NCBI GenBank assembly: GCA_966250335.1
Contig: CBINGZ010000047.1
Coordinates: forward strand, 1-43,077
Direction: 5' to 3'
DNA length: 43,077 bases
DNA from: OLB7 sp966250335
Lineage (GTDB): Bacteria; Bacteroidota; Ignavibacteria; OLB7
In this document: one piece after another, positions 15,975-24,479 of the stretch
Position numbering within the stretch: position 1 is the first letter of the stretch
How the letters are laid out: each line of letters starts with the position of its first letter
The notes under the pieces: generated by a model
The model's input: the letters and a program-made list of their open reading frames with translations, nothing else
What the model was told of the DNA's origin: nothing
The model's database searches: none
Program-made: the position numbers and the translations under genes

Positions 15975-18290
15975 CTAGTTGTCTTTTGCCCGGTCGAGAT
16001 CTCCCCTGACCCTGGCCCATCGGAACTCCTCCGCCCTGCCGGGACGGTCGAAGAAATACTCGGCCAGGTAGGGCTCGATCTCCATTGTCCAGATATCGCG
16101 GAGGTGGAGGGCCAGATCGGGGCGGAGGAAGAAGGAGATGCCGATCTCGTAATGGGGGTCGTCGATCGCCTCGTTGACCCGGCGCAGCAGCCGGACCACT
16201 CCCTCCGGATCGACTCCGTGACGTCCCCCTTCATGGAACCGGCGGAGCACCTCGTAGTCCGGTCGGATCTCGATCATGGCGAAGCGGCGGCGGAGCGCGT
16301 GATCGACCAGGGCGATCGAGCGGTCGGCGCTGTTCATGGTGCCGATGATCCTGACGTTGCCGGGGATGGAGAAATCGCTTCCGCCGGAGAGGGGAATCTT
16401 CACATCGCGATATTCCAGCAGATACATCAGCTCGCCGAAGACGCGGGCGACGTTGGCGCGGTTGATCTCGTCGATCACCATCACGCTCGGCCCGCTCCGT
16501 TCGGCGGCGATCCGGCAGAACTGCACGAACCTGCCGGGGAGGAGCGGGTATTCCAGCAGGCCGTCCTCCCTGGTCTGCGGGCGTATGCCGATCACGAAAT
16601 CCTCGTAGCTGTAGGCCGGGTGGAACTGGACGATCCGCACCAGACCGTTCCCTCCCGACGCGATAAGTCGAGCGAGTCGCTGTGCGATATAGGTCTTGCC
16701 GGTGCCGGGGGGGCCGTAGAGGATCGCCTGCCCCTTTCTGTCGATCGCCGCCAGCCACCGTTCAATCGTCTCACGATCCACTCCTGTCTCCAGAGAGCAT
16801 TGTTCGATCGTGTAGATCTCGTGGACCTCGGGCTCTTCGGGGGCGGTTCCATCTTCCTGCCGGGCGTAGGCCGGTTCCTCCTCGGCCACGGTCGGCGGAG
16901 TCTCGGGCTCGGTCGGCTCGACCTCCGGCTCGACCTCCGGCTCGACGGGGTTTATCTCCTCAGGGGGCTCCGGGTCGGGGAGAGGAGGGATCTCAATATT
17001 CGAGGATGTTCCCGATGCGATATAATCGGGATCGGGAATCTTCCGCCGGAGATAGTCGCGCAGGTAGGCGGTCACGCCGGTCGAGTGGTGATCGGGCCAG
17101 GCGGCGGAGGTCGATCCCCCCGACGCCTTCTCGATGAAGCGTCTGTGCGGCTCTCCGATCAGATGCAGGTAGTCGTCGAGCTGCGAGGCGGGGATGCGGC
17201 CCCATCCCTTGGTGCCGGGGATATCGTCGTACCATTCCCCCGAGATCTCGAAGAGGTCGGCCAGCACCTCCCGCTCCGGTCGGGTCAGTCGGTCGGCGTC
17301 GATCACCATGTAGATCTCGTTCGGATAGAGTACGGCGACCTCGGTGGAGCCGACGTTCAGTCGGATCTTCTCGTCGAAGAGGGTGATCTCCCAGTTCGAC
17401 GGTGAAAGCCTGTGCGCCAGCCTGATGTCGTCGGCAAGAAGACGCGCGCTGCGGCGGCGGGGGGTGTGCTCCGGGTAGAGGCGGGCGAGTGCGGCGGCGG
17501 CATCGGCGGGGTCGGTACGGTTCAGGCTGACCGTCTCATGTTCGTCGCGGGGATCGGGGATCGGCTTCTTGAAGAAACCTTTCTCGGCGACGAGCCAGTG
17601 GGCGAAGATGTCGAACAGGATATCGGCGGCCGGCTCGCCGCTTCCGGCGATGGCGATCATCTCGGGCGCGAGACGATCTATCGCCTCACGAGCAGTTTCG
17701 TTCGCGGCCGGGTAATCGGCAAGAGCATGGGAGAGATCCTCCTCCAGGAAATAGCCGAGGGTCCAGCGGCTCCTGTTGTTGACCAGCGTGAAGAGGTCGG
17801 GACGGACCGCATGGAGCAGCGGCGAGAGAAGCCCCGACTGAAAGCCTGCGGAGAAGGGGAGGGCCGCCATATCGCGGCAGGCCGTTTCAAGCTCCGTCGG
17901 GTCGGCCGGGTCGGCCGGGCCCGTTCCCAGCAGACGTCCGTAGAAGCGGACCAGCTCCGAGGCCGCATCGTCCCAGTCCATCGGATTGATCCATCCCGCC
18001 CCTTCGAACCATTCCCTGACCTCGCCGGAGATCAACGGCGCGTAATGGATCCAGGCGCCCGCGCGCCGTGCCTCCGGGCCGTCGGCGTGGGGAAGAAGGG
18101 TCGCGAGGAGGCGGGTCGTGTCGATCGCGCCGCGCTCCCGTTCGGCCGCGATCATATCGTAATTGCCTCTTCCCGTGGTCGTGGCGCTCCGGTGCAGGTG
18201 CGCGTAGCGTTCCCCCCTGAACGATCTGAGGTAGGAGGGAACGAACTCACGGAACAGGTCGAGAAACTCGGCGACCTTCGTCAGATTCAT
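15975..18290 (-). CDS. McrB-type AAA+ NTPase with unknown N-terminal domains, no McrC nearby
   Basis: A 771-residue protein. The C-terminal 270 residues are an AAA+ module of the McrB (AAA_5) class: Walker A GPPGTGKT (526-533), Walker B VMVIDE (603-608), the McrB signature MNSADRS (652-658) and the arginine-rich ALRRRF (665-670). In E. coli McrB the equivalent NTAD motif specifies GTP; here it reads NSAD. The first ~430 residues hold two unassigned domains: an all-helical one with 'LLSPLLHAVRPDLFTLVNNR', and an alpha/beta one with 'EIYMVIDADRLTRPEREVLA'. A Pro/Glu-rich linker (about 435-490) joins them to the ATPase. McrB normally works with the nuclease McrC; none is present on either side, so its partner is missing, distant or replaced. 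Flanking genes encode envelope proteins rather than other defence genes. A REP-like hairpin lies just upstream of the ATG. Confidence 0.85.
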   Translation of the reverse strand: MNLTKVAEFLDLFREFVPSYLRSFRGERYAHLHRSATTTGRGNYDMIAAERERGAIDTTRLLATLLPHADGPEARRAGAWIHYAPLISGEVREWFEGAGWINPMDWDDAASELVRFYGRLLGTGPADPADPTELETACRDMAALPFSAGFQSGLLSPLLHAVRPDLFTLVNNRSRWTLGYFLEEDLSHALADYPAANETAREAIDRLAPEMIAIAGSGEPAADILFDIFAHWLVAEKGFFKKPIPDPRDEHETVSLNRTDPADAAAALARLYPEHTPRRRSARLLADDIRLAHRLSPSNWEITLFDEKIRLNVGSTEVAVLYPNEIYMVIDADRLTRPEREVLADLFEISGEWYDDIPGTKGWGRIPASQLDDYLHLIGEPHRRFIEKASGGSTSAAWPDHHSTGVTAYLRDYLRRKIPDPDYIASGTSSNIEIPPLPDPEPPEEINPVEPEVEPEVEPTEPETPPTVAEEEPAYARQEDGTAPEEPEVHEIYTIEQCSLETGVDRETIERWLAAIDRKGQAILYGPPGTGKTYIAQRLARLIASGGNGLVRIVQFHPAYSYEDFVIGIRPQTREDGLLEYPLLPGRFVQFCRIAAERSGPSVMVIDEINRANVARVFGELMYLLEYRDVKIPLSGGSDFSIPGNVRIIGTMNSADRSIALVDHALRRRFAMIEIRPDYEVLRRFHEGGRHGVDPEGVVRLLRRVNEAIDDPHYEIGISFFLRPDLALHLRDIWTMEIEPYLAEYFFDRPGRAEEFRWARVRGDLDRAKDN
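16915..16950 (-). repeat. 12-bp tandem repeat encoding Pro/Glu linker
   Basis: GGCTCGACCTCC occurs twice in tandem (16915-16926, 16927-16938) and a partial third copy follows (16939-16950). On the coding strand it encodes repeated VEPE units in the flexible linker of the McrB-type protein, and could vary in copy number. Confidence 0.6.
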
Positions 18291-18293
18291 CGG

Positions 18294-18321
18294 GCTACGG
18301 ATGGGTGCTCCCTGCGGGAGC
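18294..18321 (-). repeat. Single REP-like hairpin with GTAGC in the McrB-like gene leader
   Basis: On the minus strand GCTCCC-GCA-GGGAGC (18321-18307) is followed 8 bases later by GTAGC (18298-18294), nearly the same layout as the units at 1019-1045, 1136-1110 and 2791-2815. GTAGC ends 3 bases before the ATG of the McrB-type gene, so the element forms its 5' leader and occupies the ribosome-binding position. Confidence 0.55.
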
Positions 18322-18352
18322 CATGATCTGTTCGGCGTCCGGCGTGAGCGGG

Positions 18353-19009
18353 TTACTCGATCCGGAACATAACTCCCGTCACGATCTTAATATCTCTCGA
18401 ATTGTTGGAATAGCCGTACGGCTGTCCGGTGGGGGTCTTCGCCACCGTGACGTCCGAGATCCCGTACGAGTAGCGGATATCGCCGACGATCGTCGCCGTG
18501 GGGGTCATCTCGTAGCCGACTCCCGCTCCGAAGTCGACGGCGATATCGAGTCCCTCGGTCTTGTTCATGGCGTCGCGGGTCGTCACCTTCCCGTTCTCGA
18601 CCGTCTCCGACACGGCCGAGGCGAGCACCCCGGCGTTCGGTCCGGCGAACGCGTAGACCATCAGCGGGCCCACCTGGTAGGTCGCCTGAAGGAGAATGGG
18701 GAATTCGATGTAGTCGAGTTTCACCGTTGTCCGTGCCCCGAGCGCGCCGGGGACCACGACCCCCTTCTGCGTGTACTGCGGCTGGAGCACGACGTGGAAG
18801 ACCTTGTCGATCGTGAAATCGAACGCGCCCCCCACGATCACGCCGCGGCGCGTGTCGGTGAAGAACTCCGGGTCGAAGATCTCGTTGGCGAAGTTCACCC
18901 CCACACGTATCCCCGCGTCGACCTGCGCCGACGCCCTCGACGGAAAGATCACGGCCCCGACGGCAAGCGCCCCCAGAAGGCCGCCGCCGATCCGGCCGGA
19001 CCGCCGCAT
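18353..19009 (-). CDS. Outer-membrane beta-barrel protein (PorT-like family)
   Basis: A 218-residue outer-membrane protein. The frame is open to 19318, but I chose the ATG at 19009: GAGG lies six bases upstream and a signal peptide follows (GGGLLGALAVGAVIFPSRASAQ). The mature protein starts 'VDAGIRVGVNFANEIF' and then alternates aromatic and small residues in strands of about 10, ending with an aromatic strand (IKIVTGVMFRIE), as in the eight-stranded OMP_b-brl_2/PorT-like barrels common in Bacteroidota. The motifs 'DYIEFPILLQATY' and 'GPNAGVL' are typical of that family. It may be an adhesin-like or structural barrel; no specific substrate can be given. It is divergent from the small heat-shock gene, sharing a 357-bp intergenic region with a TTGCAG...CTGCAA dyad. 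Confidence 0.8.
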   Translation of the reverse strand: MRRSGRIGGGLLGALAVGAVIFPSRASAQVDAGIRVGVNFANEIFDPEFFTDTRRGVIVGGAFDFTIDKVFHVVLQPQYTQKGVVVPGALGARTTVKLDYIEFPILLQATYQVGPLMVYAFAGPNAGVLASAVSETVENGKVTTRDAMNKTEGLDIAVDFGAGVGYEMTPTATIVGDIRYSYGISDVTVAKTPTGQPYGYSNNSRDIKIVTGVMFRIE

Positions 19010-19366
19010 GACGCCCCTCGATCGGGGAGTGTCGTGATTCATTCCCACTCTGTCATGATTGAGTTCGCCCTGCTCCGGGGGCGTCCCGAAAGTCGCCGCC
19101 CCGCATGAAAAAATTGCAGACCCGACTGCAAGGTTGACCGACCGGCTGCAATAATATCGCGCGAATGCGACAGGATGACAACCGGAATCGCCGGAATTCG
19201 TTCCGAAACGGGCAAAATACCGACTGGCACAATCGTTGAGGATTTCTCTGACGAACCGGTCGGCGGACCCGGTCACCGCTTCCGCCGATCGACATGATCC
19301 AGGATACGGATAGAACACTTCACCAACAGATCAACGTCACGATGATGACGTCAGGAGGCAATTGAC
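19010..19366. other. 357-bp divergent promoter region
   Basis: This spacer serves the outer-membrane barrel gene (minus) and the small heat-shock gene (plus). It is AT-richer than the flanks near 19110-19160, where a dyad and an extra half-site occur. No CIRCE element (TTAGCACTC...GAGTGCTAA) is visible despite the heat-shock gene. GGAGG at 19351-19355 is the ribosome-binding site for the ATG at 19367. Confidence 0.5.
19114..19151. promoter_or_regulatory. TTGCAG-N6-CTGCAA dyad plus a third half-site
   Basis: TTGCAG (19114-19119) and CTGCAA (19126-19131) form an inverted repeat with a 6-base spacer. A further CTGCAA (19146-19151) lies 20 bases downstream of the second arm in the same orientation, about two helical turns away. 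The cluster is 105-142 bases upstream of the barrel gene start and over 200 bases upstream of the heat-shock gene, as expected for an operator acting on the former. The binding protein is unknown. Confidence 0.4.
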
Positions 19367-19834
19367 ATGGCAGACATTCGGGTTCATCCGCTCGCCAACA
19401 GCTACAATCTTCAGAGGGAGTTCAACCGGTTCTTCGACACCCTTTTCCCCTCCACCGACAAGAACGAGGCGACCCAGGCGCCGACAGCCGTCTGGCGTCC
19501 CACGGTCGATGTCCATGAGGACGCCGAGGGATATGTCGTCGATCTGGAGCTCCCCGGCCTTACCAGGGAGAACGTCAAGATCAACTACCAGGACGGGGCT
19601 CTCTCGATCACCGGCGAGCGCCGCTACGAGTACGACGCGAAGGGAGAGAACGGAGAGAAGAAGGATCGCACCTGCCACCGGATGGAGCGTTCGTACGGAC
19701 GATTCCACCGTACGTTCAACTTCCCGCAGGCGGTCGACGCGGAGAAGATCTCGGCGCGGTTCGACAACGGCGTGCTCCGCGTGACGGTTCCGAAGGCGGA
19801 GACGCTGAAGCCGCGTCAGATCGATATCCAGTAA
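19367..19834 (+). CDS. Small heat-shock protein, Hsp20/alpha-crystallin family
   Basis: A 155-residue ATP-independent cytoplasmic holdase that binds unfolding proteins. The alpha-crystallin domain spans about residues 43-145: it opens 'WRPTVDVHEDAEGYVVDLEL', has the 'PGLTRENVKI' and 'GALSITGERR' strands, the 'RSYGRFHRTFNFP' region, and closes with the family signature A-x(n)-NGVLRVTVPK (about 128-140). The C-terminal I-x-I-type anchor is present as 'RQIDIQ'. Its length is normal for the family. GGAGG eleven bases upstream of the ATG supports the start. It is a single-gene unit with a shared bidirectional terminator immediately after it. No CIRCE element was found, so heat control, if any, must use another system. 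Confidence 0.95.
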   Translation: MADIRVHPLANSYNLQREFNRFFDTLFPSTDKNEATQAPTAVWRPTVDVHEDAEGYVVDLELPGLTRENVKINYQDGALSITGERRYEYDAKGENGEKKDRTCHRMERSYGRFHRTFNFPQAVDAEKISARFDNGVLRVTVPKAETLKPRQIDIQ

Positions 19835-19892
19835 CTCTCGAATTACCGATGCTCCCTTCGCGCGAGGCAGTTTCGGGAGGCGGGATACGGCA

Positions 19893-19925
19893 GGGGCCGG
19901 ACGATCGAACGGATCGTCCGGCCCC
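19893..19925. terminator. Bidirectional hairpin terminator between convergent genes
   Basis: A perfect 14-bp stem (19893-19906 with 19912-19925, core GGGGCCGGACGATC) and a 5-base loop lie between the heat-shock gene and the convergent lipoprotein gene. On plus a TTTT run follows after five bases. It can serve both. Confidence 0.8.
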
Positions 19926-19943
19926 GTCGGTTTTCGGCGGGCT

Positions 19944-21890
19944 CTACTCCTGCATCCAGAGCACGCCGTACTTGAGCGATGTCGACGGGGAGCTCTCCCC
20001 GGTGCGGCGGGGGCCGATCACCAGCAGATAGTTCCGTCCCTGCGTCAGCTCCACGCCGTCGATGCGGGCCACGGTGGCCGAGTCCCCCGGCGTGATCACC
20101 ACGAACGAATATTTCCGCTCGTCCAGTTCGGTCGACGGGGTCGGGACGCCGTAGTCGGCCGTCGCCAGCGTGGTGATGTCGTTCTTCACGATCAGACTCT
20201 GACCCGCCGGATCGGTGACGGCGTTCAGGAACCTGACGGCCGCCTTGCTCCCCTTCGGAGAGGTGGTCGGCGCCGGGAACGCGATGATCCGGAGATCGGC
20301 GCCCGAGCCTGTCGCTCCGATCGTATAGCTCCCCTGCGTCCCATCGAGCGTCGTGGAAGCCTTCCCGTTGACCGAAACCCCCACCGGCTGGAACGGCACG
20401 ATCGTCGAGCGGACGTAGCTGTAGGCGAGCGGGGGGAGGGTGACCGATCCGATGGAGAAGGTCGCCTGTTCGTCGGAGATCATATTGAAGGTCTGCGCGG
20501 AGTTCCCGGGGATCTGGAGCGGGACGAGACCGCTCCCCGGCATGTCGTCCCGCAGCAGCCGGAGCGTTCTCCGTTCCCCTTCGTTGATGATGAAGAGGGT
20601 GTAGACGCCGGAGGGGAGCGTCTGGAACCCGCCGTCGAGATATTCGCCGGTCTGGGCGTCGGTCATCAGGAAGGAGTAGGTGCTGTCCGCAAGGAACCTG
20701 ACGTAGCGGCTGGCGTTGCCGGGGGCAAGGGTGCCGAACGGTCGTTCCGCGATGCTGTCGGCGGCCCCGGTTCCTCCGCCAAGAGCGATCGAGGCGCCCC
20801 GGGTCCCGGAGGAGATGTTGACCCCGCGGATCAGGACGTCGCGCGGGCCGGGAGTCTGGGCGCTCCGGTCGAGAAGGAGCGAGCGGATCCCCGCCCCCAC
20901 GCCGTAGACGACGATCATCGACCGGCGCCCGACCGAAAGGGAGAGAGGCATCACCGTGGAGGCGCCCGAGCCTCCCGTCACCACCAGGCTGTCCCCGTTC
21001 GGGTCGTAGCACGCCTGCACCGTCTGAACCGGGGAGAGGGTCATGGCGGGGAGTCCCGTCGTGATCTCCGAGGAGGCGCCGGCGATATGCGCCGATATCG
21101 ACGTTCCATCCGCCACCGCGTTGAGCACTTCGACCATCGCCTCGCTTCGTGTCTCCGGCTCCGCCTTGTCGAGCGGGCGCATGACGCCGTCCTCGGAGCT
21201 GAGGACGTAGATCGCCGTGTCGGTCCCCCGGTTCGCCGCCATCAGATAGTAGACGGTGCCGGCGGTGAGGTTGAGGCGCGCGGTCGCCATCAGATTGCCG
21301 TTCAGCGTCGTGTCGTCGGCGCCGTAGAGATAGAGGGAGATATCCCCTTCCGGAACCTCCCGTTCGCTGCTGGTTCCGTAGCGGAGCGGGGAGATCACCG
21401 TATCTCCGCTCTGGCATCCCTCACGCAGAAGAAGCGAGCCCTCCCTGATCCCGTTGACCAGCACGATTCTGGAAGCGCGCCGTGAAAGGAGCGATTCGCG
21501 GTCGATGATCCCGGTCTGCTTGGTGAGGAGTATCGGTTTGCTGGTGTCGTTCGGGAGGACGAAGTAGGTGATCTTCGTTCCGGCCGAAAGCTGGATGTTC
21601 TCGAACGTGTCGAGCCGTCCCTCGCGGGTCATCTGAAGCGTCGTCCGTTCGGTGAGGACGAGCGACTTGTAGGGGGAGACATGGAAGGAGGGAACGGCCG
21701 TCACGAAATCGATCGGCCCGACCGATGCGTCGATCGATCCGCTCCCGGCCAGGTTCACCATCCGGATCAGGGTGCTGTCCGGCGCCGGAGGGTTCAGCAG
21801 GTACGGGTCCTCGGAGCTGTCGCATGCGGCTGCCGCGACGGCGACCAGCGCCGCCAGAAGGAGCCTGAAGGAACGTGAACGAACGGTCAT
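19944..21890 (-). CDS. Surface lipoprotein with repeated DUF4397-like domains
   Basis: A 648-residue lipoprotein of unknown function. The ATG at 21890 opens a lipoprotein signal (FRLLLAALVAVAAAACDSSED) whose lipobox ends A-A-A-C, so the mature N-terminus would be a lipidated Cys. After it come three to four copies of a beta-rich module of about 120-200 residues, each opening with a phrase such as 'IRMVNLAGSGSIDASVG', 'VEVLNAVADGTSISAHI' or 'VRFLNAVTDPAGQSLIV' and including a 'GxxYxLxxxN' strand. This matches DUF4397-type domains found in bacterial exported proteins. No catalytic residues are apparent. The frame continues upstream to 22298 inside rsmB, but that part is non-coding. The gene lies 101 bases after rsmB on the same strand and could be cotranscribed. 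No clear ribosome-binding site is seen. Confidence 0.78.
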   Translation of the reverse strand: MTVRSRSFRLLLAALVAVAAAACDSSEDPYLLNPPAPDSTLIRMVNLAGSGSIDASVGPIDFVTAVPSFHVSPYKSLVLTERTTLQMTREGRLDTFENIQLSAGTKITYFVLPNDTSKPILLTKQTGIIDRESLLSRRASRIVLVNGIREGSLLLREGCQSGDTVISPLRYGTSSEREVPEGDISLYLYGADDTTLNGNLMATARLNLTAGTVYYLMAANRGTDTAIYVLSSEDGVMRPLDKAEPETRSEAMVEVLNAVADGTSISAHIAGASSEITTGLPAMTLSPVQTVQACYDPNGDSLVVTGGSGASTVMPLSLSVGRRSMIVVYGVGAGIRSLLLDRSAQTPGPRDVLIRGVNISSGTRGASIALGGGTGAADSIAERPFGTLAPGNASRYVRFLADSTYSFLMTDAQTGEYLDGGFQTLPSGVYTLFIINEGERRTLRLLRDDMPGSGLVPLQIPGNSAQTFNMISDEQATFSIGSVTLPPLAYSYVRSTIVPFQPVGVSVNGKASTTLDGTQGSYTIGATGSGADLRIIAFPAPTTSPKGSKAAVRFLNAVTDPAGQSLIVKNDITTLATADYGVPTPSTELDERKYSFVVITPGDSATVARIDGVELTQGRNYLLVIGPRRTGESSPSTSLKYGVLWMQE

Positions 21891-21991
21891 ACAAGATAGA
21901 ATAGTGCTGCAAGGGATCGTCCCGACGCGTCGCGGGTCGGTCGATGGGGGGCAACCTACGATGGAAACGGTCGGAAGGCAATGCGCAAATC

Positions 21992-23398
21992 TTATTCCTT
22001 TTCCCTTCGCCTCAGCCGCGCTCCGAACGAGCCGTCGATCTCGTGACGGTGGGGGAGCGACTGCATGAACCCTTCCGGCGTGATCAGTTCCGCCGGGATC
22101 AGCCCTTCCGGAGATTCCAGGGTGAACTCCGGGTGCCGCCCCAGAAACTCCTCGATCACCTCCTCGTTCTCGATCCGCTCGATCGTGCAGGTGGTGTAGA
22201 CGAGGTGACCTCCCGGCTTCACCAGGCGGGCAGCGTTCTCCAGCAGTTCGCGTTGAAGCTCGACGAGCTGCGGCAGGTCCTCCGGGTTCCGTTTCCACTT
22301 GATATCGGGCTTCTTGCCGAGGATGCCGAGTCCGGAACAGGGGGCATCGACCAGGACGACGTCGGCGGGGGGGATGTCGATCGTTCTGGCGTCGCCGCAG
22401 AGGGGATGGACGATCTCCTCCAGGCCGAGGCGTGCCGCGGCGTCGGCGATCAGTCCCATCTTCGCCTCGTATCTGTCGACGGCGATCACTTCGCCCTTCC
22501 CCTCCATCATCTCCGCCATCGCCGTCGTTTTTCCTCCGGGCGCCGCGCAGAGGTCGACGATCCGCATCCCCGGTTTCGCGCCGGCGAGCCGGGCGGCGAG
22601 GCCCGCCCCTTCATCCTGGATCGTGAACTTCCCTGCTCTGAACGCCCGGTTGCCGCCGATGTTCGTGATCTGTCCCGCCCTCAGAAACCCGGGGACGAGG
22701 GGGGAGGAGGAGACGGTGATCCCTTCGGCCTCCAGCTCCTGGTGCAGCTCGGTCTGCGTGGTTTTCAGCGGGTTCACGCGCAGGTGGAGCACGGGGCGTC
22801 TGTTGTTCGCCTCCAGGAGCCGTTCGGTCTCCTCCTCGCCGAAGCGTGCGATCCATCGCCGCACCATCCATTGCGGGTGGGAGAGGACGGCGGCCAGGTA
22901 GTACGACGTATCCTTGCCGATATCGGGGTAGGTGATCGAGTTCAGCCGCCTGATGATGCTTCGCAGGACGCCGTTGGCGATGCTGGCCGATTTCTCCCCC
23001 TTGAGCCGTTTCACCACCTCCACCGACTCGTTCACGGCGGCCGAGTAGGGGATCTTGTCGAGGAAGAGGATCTGATAGAGGGCGATCCTCATCGCGTTCT
23101 TCACGATCGAGAGGCATTTGGAGAACTCGCCGTGGTAGAATCCTGTTAATATCCAGTCGAGTTTTCCCCGCCAGCGGAGAACGCCGGTGGTCAGCTCGTT
23201 GAGAAGCCGTTTATCGGCGTCGGAGAGGTCGGAATTCCCCAGCTCGTAGTTGAGGACCTTGTCGAGATAGGCGTCGCTCCGTTCGATCCGGGTCAGGATC
23301 TTGACGGCGACGCCGCGGGCGCTGCCGTAGATCCGGTGATCGGCGTCCGGGGCGGGCTCGGGGTCGGCCTGCGGGAAATTCCGTTCGTGATGTAACAT
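21992..23398 (-). CDS. rsmB: 16S rRNA (cytosine-967-C5)-methyltransferase
   Basis: A 468-residue cytoplasmic enzyme that methylates C967 (E. coli numbering) of 16S rRNA using S-adenosylmethionine. The N-terminal NusB-like RNA-binding domain covers about residues 25-160 (ARGVAVKILTRIERSDAYLD ... NGVLRSIIRR). The Rossmann methyltransferase domain has the SAM-binding motif DLCAAPGGKT (near 279), the DAPCSGLGILGKKPDIKWKR segment (first catalytic Cys near 352) and YTTCTIERIENEEV (nucleophilic TC Cys near 406), in family order. Length is close to that of E. coli RsmB. I chose the ATG at 23398 over the open-frame start at 23578 because the upstream part resembles no NusB domain. It is divergent from an outer-membrane barrel gene. 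Confidence 0.93.
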   Translation of the reverse strand: MLHHERNFPQADPEPAPDADHRIYGSARGVAVKILTRIERSDAYLDKVLNYELGNSDLSDADKRLLNELTTGVLRWRGKLDWILTGFYHGEFSKCLSIVKNAMRIALYQILFLDKIPYSAAVNESVEVVKRLKGEKSASIANGVLRSIIRRLNSITYPDIGKDTSYYLAAVLSHPQWMVRRWIARFGEEETERLLEANNRRPVLHLRVNPLKTTQTELHQELEAEGITVSSSPLVPGFLRAGQITNIGGNRAFRAGKFTIQDEGAGLAARLAGAKPGMRIVDLCAAPGGKTTAMAEMMEGKGEVIAVDRYEAKMGLIADAAARLGLEEIVHPLCGDARTIDIPPADVVLVDAPCSGLGILGKKPDIKWKRNPEDLPQLVELQRELLENAARLVKPGGHLVYTTCTIERIENEEVIEEFLGRHPEFTLESPEGLIPAELITPEGFMQSLPHRHEIDGSFGARLRRREKE

Positions 23399-23475
23399 GA
23401 AAGGGGTCTGAAGAATCTTGTTATAGTACGATGTTCCGTGTGATCGACGAATTCCCCCGTCGACTGATGTAATTC

Positions 23476-23516
23476 TCTCGCACCCGGCCGGGAATAGTTT
23501 TATATTCTCGCACGCG
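23476..23516. promoter_or_regulatory. Direct repeat TCTCGCACnCG at 30-bp spacing
   Basis: TCTCGCACCCG (23476-23486) and TCTCGCACGCG (23506-23516) differ at one base and lie exactly 30 bases apart, with the AT-rich stretch TAGTTTTATAT between them. They fall in the 250-bp divergent region between rsmB (minus) and the barrel gene (plus), so a three-turn-spaced regulator site is possible. Chance cannot be excluded. Confidence 0.3.
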
Positions 23517-23648
23517 TCAGGTCCGGGCACGGGCTCATGTCTCTTGAATGAACAGTACCCGCGCTCAAAGAGTTGCAATGCAGGGTGCGCCGCTCAGGTC
23601 GGCAGATTCGTTATTCTCACAGGACTTCGTACAAAGGATGATCACGTT

Positions 23649-24470
23649 ATGATGACATGGTCCCGTACTCTCGCCTTCGCGTTCGGATGTGCTCTTCTCT
23701 CCGCGGGAGCGGTTTCCGCGCAGACCACGCAAGGGGGGGCGGCCCCCGGCGCCAACCCGCTCGATCCCGGTTTCAAGGACCCCCCCCGTATCGGCCTTGA
23801 GGTCGGATTCTCGTCGGCCTGGATGGGGGGACGGTTTCAGGTGGGATGCGGGGATTTCGAGAAGGGGGCCCGGCTCAACCCGCTGATAGCTCTGGCGTAC
23901 GACCAGACGCTGGGAGGGGCGTTCCATTTCGAGGGACTTCTCGGCTTTCAGTCCAGGGGACTGATCGGCACCTACAACTCGCGCGAAAACATCCTGGCAA
24001 CGACCAACAACGGCAACATCCGGACGGATGTGGACTTCGAGAACGTCGGCCGGTTCAGTGCGTCGTATTTCTTCGTGCTCCCCTCGGTCAAGTTCTATTT
24101 CACGAAAGGCCTCTATGCCGGTGTCGGCGCGAGCGCGGGGTTCCTGACCGGAGCGAGCGCGCAGTATACGAAGAACATCCTCTCCAAGACGATCTCCAGC
24201 AGTGAGCTCGGTCTTGCGGAGGTATTTTACCCGGAGAGCGAGTCCTCCGACCCGTACTCCAAGGTGTTCGAGGAAGAGGAGCGGCCCGATGCGGCCGGGT
24301 TCGCGCTCGACGGCGTGTTCTATGTAGGGGCGGAGATCCCCGTCAACAAGAAGCTGAAGATCGGTCCGCGTCTCCTCATGACCGTACCGTTCACGAGCGT
24401 GCTGAGCGATCCCGAAATGAAGATCAGCACCTTCCAGATTCTGATCGGCGGCCGGTACACTCTCGACTGA
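23649..24470 (+). CDS. Exported outer-membrane beta-barrel protein
   Basis: A 273-residue predicted outer-membrane protein. The start is the first of two adjacent ATGs (23649 and 23652), ten bases after AAGGA; a signal peptide follows (TLAFAFGCALLSAGAVSAQ). The mature chain has alternating hydrophobic strands typical of eight- to ten-stranded Bacteroidota barrels (IGLEVGFSSAWMGGRF, AFHFEGLLGFQSRG, SASYFFVLPSVKFYFTKGLY, GVGASAGFLTGAS, ILIGGRYTLD) with a final aromatic-containing strand. An acidic loop (EVFYPESESSDPYSKVFEEEE, near residues 195-215) may be extracellular. No substrate can be inferred. It is a single-gene unit with a hairpin terminator after it. Confidence 0.78.
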   Translation: MMTWSRTLAFAFGCALLSAGAVSAQTTQGGAAPGANPLDPGFKDPPRIGLEVGFSSAWMGGRFQVGCGDFEKGARLNPLIALAYDQTLGGAFHFEGLLGFQSRGLIGTYNSRENILATTNNGNIRTDVDFENVGRFSASYFFVLPSVKFYFTKGLYAGVGASAGFLTGASAQYTKNILSKTISSSELGLAEVFYPESESSDPYSKVFEEEERPDAAGFALDGVFYVGAEIPVNKKLKIGPRLLMTVPFTSVLSDPEMKISTFQILIGGRYTLD

Positions 24471-24479
24471 GTCCGTTCT

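Noticed and set aside
15954..17405. Plus-strand open frame of 483 codons opposite the McrB-like gene
   Set aside because: Complement of the AAA+ motifs; no domain of its own.
19225..19239. Possible sigma-54 promoter (TGGCAC-N5-TTGA) upstream of the small heat-shock gene
   Set aside because: The -12 element lacks the invariant GC (TTGA rather than TTGC), and the site would give a leader of over 100 bases.
19843..21417. Minus-strand open frame of 524 codons overlapping the lipoprotein gene
   Set aside because: Arg/Gly/Asp-rich out-of-frame shadow; the other frame has a lipobox and repeated domains.
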